DNA of 11,500 bases from contig JAXITR010000051.1 of the NCBI GenBank assembly GCA_034679985.1, positions 1 to 11,500 on the forward strand, given 5' to 3'. The stretch is from CAMDTE01 sp034679985 (GTDB taxonomy: Bacteria > Bacteroidota > Bacteroidia > Flavobacteriales > Schleiferiaceae). The notes beneath the pieces are model-generated. The model saw only the letters and a program-made list of their open reading frames with translations, was not told where the DNA came from and did no database searches. Positions 6,026-11,500 of this stretch are shown here, one piece after another. The first letter of the stretch is position 1. The number at the start of each line of letters is the position of its first letter. The translations under genes and the position numbers were made by a program.

Positions 6026-9000
6026 ATGAAAGGAACTCTACGTCCCTTATTTTCAGGCTTATTACTTCTTGGAAGCCTAGCTGCCTTCGCGCAATCGCCC
6101 TTGGTCAGCGTGAAATTTCGCGAACGATTTGACGCGCCGTCGGGTCCCGACAGCGTCACCACGTTCCACACCACACCCAACACCACGGTGCCTTATTGGA
6201 ACGACACCACCGCGCTGTTCGTGAGTCCTGGAAAATCATACCACGCCAAAGTGGTGCCGTTTGATTCAATCATTTTCGAAACCAATACGTTTTCCACGTT
6301 GGGCAACGTGTTTGTTCGCATGACCTTCGATCAAATTTGCAAGGTTCACTACGGACAACAGGCCTACATCATGGTCTCCAACAACAACGGAGCCACGTGG
6401 ACGCGATTGGGTGCATCCCACTACCAAGGCCCGTCGTCCAACTTCAATGCGACCAGTCCGTATTTCAACGAGATTTCTTACCCAAACCCATCAGCTTCAA
6501 ACTATTGGGGTGGATTGACTTTGACCGGGTCGGGAACAGCACCGCAACCATCGTGGTGGGTTCAAGAAACGTTTAATCTGAGTAGTTTGTTGGGCGGGGG
6601 TCCGACGGGTACCGGCAACGGCTTTGCGCAATGCAAGATTCGGTTCATCCTCGAATACCGAACCCCCCAAGGACAAGCAGACCCAGCCGGTTGGTTTGTG
6701 GACAACGTCAAAGTTGAAGCAGCACCGTGCGAGTTGCAAGCGCCTACCTTTAAGTTCAACATTCCCGGTGGTAGCCAGCCTATTGGAGCGCGCTATTTTG
6801 TGAACGAAAGCATCATTTTACGTGCTCGTGACCCGAAGACCCAAGGCATTACCTCCGGTGTGGACAGCGTCGTATTGTTCTACAACAAGAACAACAACGG
6901 TTGGCAGAATTTGAACATGACCGCAGTTAACGGAATTGCCTGTCCCGACTCTTCCAACTATTCGTACACCTTTACCGGTTTGAACGTTGGGGATACCATT
7001 GATTGGTATTTGGAAATTTTCGACTGTACGTCTTGCATGAACAAAACACGCATTCCAGGACTTTCATCCAACCCAAACTTCTACACTTTTTGGCGCAATC
7101 CGTCTCCTCCCTTGGTTTGCGGAACCACTTTGCCCAACTCGTTTCCGAACGTAATCACCACATTCCCGTGGACCGAAACATTTGACAACATTTCCTGGAT
7201 TTCGGGAAGCGGAACCGGAGCTACCGGAACTACCCACCGCGGAATATTCCCTGTTGGCAATCCGCCAGCCGGACGAAACTGGACCGTAAATCCTTTGCAA
7301 AACCAAACTGGATTCGCCTGGTCCATACGAACAGGTCCCACGGGAACATTCAATACAGGTCCTGCTGGAGACAACACCACGGGGAACGGCAAGTATTTGT
7401 ATACCGAAGCTTCACAGGGCACAGCCGGCGCTTCTACTGCTTTGATTACACCTTGCTTGAAACTGTCTGGAATGCAGAATGTTGCACTGGAGTTTTACTA
7501 CCACATGTTTGGGGCCAACATGGGCAATATAATCGTGGACGTGGACACCAACAGTTCCTTGACAAACGCCAACGCCGATTGGGTATTGGGGGTATTTACG
7601 CTCACTGGAGCGCAGCAAGCCGCATCTTCGGCTCCATGGAAAAAAGCTGTTGTCAACCTAACGGCCTACAAAAACCGTAACATTCGGATCCGTTTTCGCG
7701 CAACGAAAACCGGCTCAGCCACCCAAGATTTGGGTGATATCTCCATTGACGACCTCAAGGTTTACGAGCCAAACCCCGTGGAAATGGAGGTCTTGGCTTT
7801 CAACAAACCTCAGAATGGTTTCTGTTCGTACACCAACCAAGAAGTGGTGCGGATCCACGTTCGCAACAACGGATTTTCGCCCATTCTCAGAATCCCTGTT
7901 GGCTTTGTAGTTCGTCAGGGTACCAACCCTCCCGTTGTTTTCCGCGACACCATCAACAAAACGTTGAATTTGGGAGATACCGCTTTTTACAATTTTGTAC
8001 CCAAAGCCAACCTGTCTGCCTTCGCAACCTACACCATGAAGGTCTTTGTTGATGCTGCCAACGACAACAAAGTAGACAACGATACGATTGGACCGCGTAC
8101 CATCGAGCACTTTGCTCCACTTGCAACTTTTCCGCATCGTTTGACGTTCGAAGGTGCGGGGTGGAATCCAGGTAACGGTACGGCTTTAAATCCCGGTACC
8201 ATTGGCACCACGGAATGGTCTTCCATTCCGGCTTCAAACAGTGGGGAGTACGCCTTTATGGTAGAGTCCGGCCTAACCACCACCGCGAGCACCGGGCCTC
8301 GTTTTGGCTTCGGCAGAACGGGTAATTACCTCTACACCGAAGGTTCCTTTGGCTCCAACTCACCTACCGCCCTTTGGCAATCAACACGTTGCATCAATTT
8401 GGGCGGAATGCCCAATGCGACCTTGGAATTTTGGTACCACATGAACGGTGCGGATATCAATTCCGTGGGATTGCAAGTAGTGGACGTGAACTCAAACGTT
8501 TGGACCAACGTGCCAAACAGTGCCATTTCCGTCACACCTGCCCAACACACGGATGCCACCCAAGATTGGAAGTTTTTCTCGGTCAATTTGAGTGCCTACA
8601 ACAACAAAGTAGTCAAACTCCGTTTGACCACGAAGAAAAACAACGCTGGAGCCTTAGCAGACATTGCCTTTGACAACTTCACTTTATACAACCGCGCTGC
8701 GAACGATGTAGGCGTTGCAGTAGTAAGTACTCCTGCTAACTCCACCGCCATACTAACCCCTACCGTCGCTCCAGTGCTGGTCTTGCGCAACTACGGTACT
8801 TCCGCAGCAACCAACATTCCTATTTCCTACACGGTACGCGACTTGTGTACTCCTGCGAACACGGCAACCTACACCGCAACTTTTGCGGGACCGATTCCGG
8901 CTGGCGGTACCGCAAACTTTACGTTACCGGTAGGGCCCACCTACTACTCGGGCGATTTTCAGTTGAAAGCTTGGACGGCTTTAGTGGGAGACGCCTATGC

Positions 9001-10885
9001 CTTCAACGACACGGCGAAGCGCACCACGGCGGGCACTACAGACTTCAACATTCCTTTCGGCCCCATCAATTTTGAGGGCTGTGCCGGCGATCAAATGGGC
9101 TTCTTTGCTCAAGCAAACGGCATCACCGTAGGTCCTACCAACACGGCGGTAACCTCCATGCAAATGTGGGAATTTGGGACTCCACAAAAAGGCGGCACGT
9201 TCAGCGGTGCTGCTTCAGGAACCAATGCGTGGGTTACCGGTCTGAAGGAAAACTACCACCCCGCTCGGAACGAAGTTCTTCGCGTTCCTACTCTGAAAAA
9301 CTTCGACACCATTGTGGGTGCAGAATTGCGTTTCAAACATTTCTTTGATTTTGGCGCGGGCGACGGCGGTTGTGTGGAGTACTTCAACAACAACAGTTGG
9401 AACCTATTGGGCAACAGCTCCGTTAACGTGGGCGTTAATTGGTACGGTAGCCAGTACGGTGCCCCATCGGTTACAGCGCTCAATGGATCCGGTTGGACCG
9501 GTACTACCGGGAACCAATGGATTTCTTCCAGCATCCCATTGAATCTTTGGAACGGAAATTCCAACCCACTCCGTCTGCGTTTCCGGATGGCAACAGGAGC
9601 CTCCGGATCGGGTAAAGGATGGGCCATCGACGATTTTGAGTTGTACGTACCACCGCAAAACTCCGCAGCACCAATTGTTGTGGACACGCGCGAATACCTG
9701 ATTATCCCGGGCGATACCTCCCACATTAAGGTTCGTTTGCAAAACACCGGCGCTAAAAAGTTGGATTCATGCCGGGTTCGGTACCAAGTGAATGGCGGAG
9801 CTTGGAGCTCGTACGAGACGGTAGTTTTCACTCCCCCGTTGTTACGCGGCGCCACGCGTTGGTACGAATTCGATGAAGTATGGGTCAATGGAGGTGCAGG
9901 AACTTACAACATCTGCGTAGAAACTTCACGTCCCAACAACAAGCAAGACAACCTGACCACCGATGACCTTTTGTGCAAGTCGTTCACTACTCTGGACGAA
10001 GTGGCCATCACCGCGACCAGCGGTTATTGTAATGATTTCGAAAATCCGGCGACTCCAGCTTGGTTGGGCCTCCACTACAAAAACAAAGACTTGCCGCACG
10101 ATTGGGAGTTTGGAACGCCCAACAAAACCGTCATCAACGCAGCCAGCAACGGCACCAAAGCTTGGATTACTAAACTTTCCGGTGCCCACGACAACATGAC
10201 CCAAAGTGCCCTGCATACGCCGTTCTTCGTTTTGGACAGCAACAAGGTGTACACCATGGAGTTCAAGCACAACATGTACTCTGAATTGTACCACGACGGA
10301 GGTTCCGTCGATTGGTCCTACGACGGCGGCATTACGTGGTACACCTTGGGCAACGTTCTGGTTAACGGACGTTGGTACAACACCGCACACGTAACCTCTT
10401 TGGACTTGGTTCGTCCGGGCTGGTCCGGAGAAACCGGTGGCTGGGATTCGGCACAGATTCGATTCACCGCGGAAAACGCCGGCAAATTGATCTTCCGTTT
10501 CCGCTACGGTTCGGACTACACCTTGGAAAAAGAAGGTTGGGCTATTGATGAATTCTGTTTGAACGAAGCTCCTGCGGGAACACCTGCTGACATCATTGGC
10601 ATTGGGCGTGAGGAATACGATGCTCCCGGAGTATTCACGGGCGAAATTGTACCGAACCCAGCGCGGGACGAAGCTACTCTTTCGTTCAACACCTCCACCG
10701 GCGGAGCCGTCAAAATTCGCGTAACCAACCTCCAAGGACAGGTACTCGCTGAAGAAGACTTGTCTGCGGACGTCGGTTTGAACATGTTCCGGTTCAACAC
10801 TTCAATGTGGTCCTCCGGCATGTACGTGATCACCGTAGATTATAGCGGGCAGCAAGTAACACGTCGCTTCGTGGTGCAGCACTAA
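6026..10885 (+). CDS. Large secreted multidomain protein with MAM/cleaved-adhesin-like modules and a type IX secretion sorting domain
   Basis: This is a 1619-residue exported protein, probably a surface-bound or released adhesin-like protein; no catalytic domain is recognised. Residues 1-22 form a signal peptide with likely cleavage after A-F-A, before Q23. Five beta-sandwich modules of the MAM / cleaved-adhesin (choice-of-anchor J) kind follow at about 27-232, 380-581, 700-891, 1009-1210 and 1334-1515. Each ends in a hydrophobic-D-[DNE] strand motif (D226, D575, D883, D1202, D1508). Between them lie an Ig-like stretch (about 240-355) and three CARDB-like stretches (585-695, 893-1002, 1215-1328). 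The end (1537-1619) is a type A Por sorting domain, which directs passage through the outer membrane by the type IX system. I chose ATG 6026 over 5993 because it starts the signal peptide directly and fits the promoter. It is a single-gene unit with its own terminator. Module names are by resemblance only. Confidence 0.88.
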   Translation: MKGTLRPLFSGLLLLGSLAAFAQSPLVSVKFRERFDAPSGPDSVTTFHTTPNTTVPYWNDTTALFVSPGKSYHAKVVPFDSIIFETNTFSTLGNVFVRMTFDQICKVHYGQQAYIMVSNNNGATWTRLGASHYQGPSSNFNATSPYFNEISYPNPSASNYWGGLTLTGSGTAPQPSWWVQETFNLSSLLGGGPTGTGNGFAQCKIRFILEYRTPQGQADPAGWFVDNVKVEAAPCELQAPTFKFNIPGGSQPIGARYFVNESIILRARDPKTQGITSGVDSVVLFYNKNNNGWQNLNMTAVNGIACPDSSNYSYTFTGLNVGDTIDWYLEIFDCTSCMNKTRIPGLSSNPNFYTFWRNPSPPLVCGTTLPNSFPNVITTFPWTETFDNISWISGSGTGATGTTHRGIFPVGNPPAGRNWTVNPLQNQTGFAWSIRTGPTGTFNTGPAGDNTTGNGKYLYTEASQGTAGASTALITPCLKLSGMQNVALEFYYHMFGANMGNIIVDVDTNSSLTNANADWVLGVFTLTGAQQAASSAPWKKAVVNLTAYKNRNIRIRFRATKTGSATQDLGDISIDDLKVYEPNPVEMEVLAFNKPQNGFCSYTNQEVVRIHVRNNGFSPILRIPVGFVVRQGTNPPVVFRDTINKTLNLGDTAFYNFVPKANLSAFATYTMKVFVDAANDNKVDNDTIGPRTIEHFAPLATFPHRLTFEGAGWNPGNGTALNPGTIGTTEWSSIPASNSGEYAFMVESGLTTTASTGPRFGFGRTGNYLYTEGSFGSNSPTALWQSTRCINLGGMPNATLEFWYHMNGADINSVGLQVVDVNSNVWTNVPNSAISVTPAQHTDATQDWKFFSVNLSAYNNKVVKLRLTTKKNNAGALADIAFDNFTLYNRAANDVGVAVVSTPANSTAILTPTVAPVLVLRNYGTSAATNIPISYTVRDLCTPANTATYTATFAGPIPAGGTANFTLPVGPTYYSGDFQLKAWTALVGDAYAFNDTAKRTTAGTTDFNIPFGPINFEGCAGDQMGFFAQANGITVGPTNTAVTSMQMWEFGTPQKGGTFSGAASGTNAWVTGLKENYHPARNEVLRVPTLKNFDTIVGAELRFKHFFDFGAGDGGCVEYFNNNSWNLLGNSSVNVGVNWYGSQYGAPSVTALNGSGWTGTTGNQWISSSIPLNLWNGNSNPLRLRFRMATGASGSGKGWAIDDFELYVPPQNSAAPIVVDTREYLIIPGDTSHIKVRLQNTGAKKLDSCRVRYQVNGGAWSSYETVVFTPPLLRGATRWYEFDEVWVNGGAGTYNICVETSRPNNKQDNLTTDDLLCKSFTTLDEVAITATSGYCNDFENPATPAWLGLHYKNKDLPHDWEFGTPNKTVINAASNGTKAWITKLSGAHDNMTQSALHTPFFVLDSNKVYTMEFKHNMYSELYHDGGSVDWSYDGGITWYTLGNVLVNGRWYNTAHVTSLDLVRPGWSGETGGWDSAQIRFTAENAGKLIFRFRYGSDYTLEKEGWAIDEFCLNEAPAGTPADIIGIGREEYDAPGVFTGEIVPNPARDEATLSFNTSTGGAVKIRVTNLQGQVLAEEDLSADVGLNMFRFNTSMWSSGMYVITVDYSGQQVTRRFVVQH
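7163..8698 (+). repeat. Paralogous module pair (modules 2 and 3) within the secreted protein
   Basis: Two modules of about 200 residues (protein 380-581 and 700-891) are clearly related. Both contain a Y-L-Y-T-E-[AG]-S motif (455-463 and 766-774), a C-[LI]-[KN]-L-[SG]-G-M segment followed by a-L-E-F-[YW]-Y-H-M, and a closing D-I-x-[IF]-D-[DN] strand. The duplication is visible in the protein; the DNA copies have diverged. Confidence 0.75.
9050..10570 (+). repeat. Paralogous module pair (modules 4 and 5) within the secreted protein
   Basis: The modules at protein 1009-1210 and 1334-1515 share WEFGTP (1048-1053 and 1360-1365), then G-T-[NK]-A-W-[VI]-T-[GK]-L, a [RE]-F-K-H segment, a G-x-[VS]-[ED]-[YW] strand, and the closing G-W-A-I-D-[DE]-F (1198-1204 and 1504-1510). 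They form a subfamily distinct from modules 2 and 3. Confidence 0.75.
10634..10882 (+). other. Type IX secretion C-terminal sorting domain (type A) coding region
   Basis: The last 83 residues match the Por sorting domain pattern: a P-N-P turn (1543-1545) followed by A-R-D-E-A-T-L-S-F, a central V-x-N-x-x-G-Q-x-[LV] strand region, and a closing G-M-Y-V-I-T-V then R-R-F-V-V segment. In characterised Bacteroidota this domain is recognised by the type IX translocon and usually removed by the sortase PorU. It implies that a full type IX system is encoded elsewhere in the genome. Confidence 0.88.
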
Positions 10886-10906
10886 ACGCCGATCACAATT
10901 CTACTG

Positions 10907-10940
10907 CAGAGCCCCTCCTCGGAGGGGTTCTGTCTTTTTG
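10907..10940 (+). terminator. Rho-independent terminator of the secreted-protein gene
   Basis: AGAGCCCCTC (10908-10917) and GAGGGGTTCT (10922-10931) form a 10-bp stem with one G-T pair around a CTCG tetraloop. The stem can be extended by one C-G pair. A T-rich tract including five T residues (10933-10939) follows. It begins about 20 bases after the stop codon and separates this gene from clpB. Confidence 0.88.
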
Positions 10941-10969
10941 TCACCTATACAACGTCTATAAGTGACAAA
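10937..10969. promoter_or_regulatory. 13+13-bp inverted repeat upstream of clpB (candidate operator)
   Basis: TTTGTCACCTATA (10937-10949) and TATAAGTGACAAA (10957-10969) are inverted copies with one mismatch in 13, around a 7-base spacer. It lies between the terminator and the clpB promoter-like element. It is not the CIRCE element bound by HrcA. No T-run follows on either strand, so a DNA-binding site is more likely than a terminator. The binding protein is unknown. Confidence 0.5.
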
Positions 10970-10988
10970 TTGTCTGATTGCAGAGGGA

Positions 10989-11021
10989 TTGCCCCGGTCA
11001 GTCTCCTGTGGCTCAATTTTG
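10989..11021 (+). promoter_or_regulatory. Candidate promoter of clpB
   Basis: A TTG at 10989-10991 and CAATTTTG at 11014-11021 are 22 bases apart, fitting the Bacteroidota TTG / TAnnTTTG pattern with one mismatch in the -7 box. The predicted transcript would start about 8 bases before the ATG at 11036. No Shine-Dalgarno sequence is seen. Confidence 0.45.
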
Positions 11022-11035
11022 GTACCTACCTCCGC

Positions 11036-11500
11036 ATGGAAAACCTCACCTTAAAGGCCCAAGCGGCCGTCGCACGTGCCCAAGAATGGGCTCAAGAATT
11101 GGGACACCAAGGCGTTGAGGCAGCACACCTCCTTCGCGCGTTGCAATCGGACCATGCGGACGTATTGGATGTGCTCTGCAAGAAGATTGGCGTTGCCCCA
11201 GCCAGTTTGAATGCGCTGACCGAAAAGGTGCTTCAAGGTATTGCGCGCGTCTCCGGAGCGCAGCCGTACTTGGGACGAACGGCCCAAGAAGCCCTTTCCG
11301 CCGCGGCAAAAGCAGCCAAGGAAAACGGGGATGAATACGTCACTGTGGAGCACCTGTTTGTAGGTTTGGTTCGCGGGAAGGACGACATTGCCCAAGGATT
11401 GAAGGACGCTGGAATTACGGAGAAAGCCTTGAAGGAGGCCATTGCCTCTTTGCGGGGTGGACAGAATGCCACCAGCGCCAGCGCGGAATCCTCCTACCAA
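11036..11500 (+). CDS. clpB: ATP-dependent chaperone ClpB (partial, N-terminal 155 residues)
   Basis: ClpB is the cytoplasmic hexameric AAA+ disaggregase that, with DnaK, pulls polypeptides out of aggregates after heat or other stress. Only the N-terminal domain is in the window: two Clp_N repeats, the first from about residue 5 with LGHQGVEAAHLLRAL (22-36), the second from about 78 with GDEYVTVEHLFVGLVRG. These are followed by GITEKALKEAIASLRGG and the start of the linker into the first ATPase domain. The linker wording and the absence of a ClpC-like N-terminus favour ClpB over ClpC, although the ATPase domains and the ClpB-specific middle coiled coil lie beyond the right edge. The ATG at 11036 gives the family's usual start. 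Its own promoter-like element and an upstream dyad suggest separate, possibly stress-linked control. Confidence 0.92.
   Translation, partial: MENLTLKAQAAVARAQEWAQELGHQGVEAAHLLRALQSDHADVLDVLCKKIGVAPASLNALTEKVLQGIARVSGAQPYLGRTAQEALSAAAKAAKENGDEYVTVEHLFVGLVRGKDDIAQGLKDAGITEKALKEAIASLRGGQNATSASAESSYQ

Noticed and set aside
9926..10735. A 269-codon minus-strand open frame opposite the end of the secreted-protein gene.
   Set aside because: It shows no recognisable motif and lies antisense to the sorting domain and a well-formed module of the secreted protein.
10886..11035. The 150-bp spacer before clpB checked for a small RNA, tRNA or small ORF.
   Set aside because: No cloverleaf or credible small reading frame was found. 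The terminator, the dyad and the promoter-like element account for most of it.

Overview
The window looks like a chromosomal stretch from a Bacteroidota bacterium, probably a member of the Flavobacteriales with fairly high GC content. Three things point there. A giant secreted protein ends in a type IX secretion (Por) sorting domain, which is found in this phylum. Promoter-like sequences match the Bacteroidota -7 consensus TAnnTTTG rather than a sigma70 -10 box. Start codons lack clear Shine-Dalgarno sequences. The genus-level assignment is a guess.

Layout. Positions 1-661 (minus strand) carry the first 220 codons of a sodium:solute symporter whose 3' part lies outside the window. A 29-bp divergent gap separates it from recR (plus strand), which overlaps the start of a 627-residue membrane glycosyltransferase by ATGA. 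A second transcription unit follows from its own promoter-like box: a 2-oxo acid dehydrogenase E2 subunit (branched-chain type), a DEDDh 3'-5' exonuclease that starts with GTG one base after the E2 stop, and an FAHD1-like fumarylacetoacetate hydrolase family enzyme joined by another ATGA overlap. A third unit is a single 1619-residue secreted multidomain protein with five MAM/cleaved-adhesin-like modules, intervening Ig/CARDB-like modules and a C-terminal sorting domain. It is closed by a strong intrinsic terminator. A 150-bp spacer holds that terminator, a 13+13-bp dyad and a promoter-like element, and leads into clpB, of which the first 155 codons are in the window.

Functionally this is mostly housekeeping: recombinational repair, exonuclease, 2-oxo acid metabolism, chaperone and solute uptake. 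One surface-glycan enzyme and one large surface or secreted adhesin-like protein sit among these genes. I see no CRISPR array, phage genes, transposase, tRNA or rRNA, and no toxin-antitoxin or defence island.

The items most worth following up are: (a) the glycosyltransferase, a GT2 enzyme fused to what looks like a polyprenyl-glycosylphosphotransferase scaffold with its catalytic core removed; (b) the modular secreted protein, whose repeats fall into two subfamilies that suggest stepwise duplication; (c) the compact divergent symporter/recR promoter, whose geometry predicts leaderless transcripts on both sides; and (d) the dyad upstream of clpB. All coding calls come from reading translations and motifs by eye; no database search was run.
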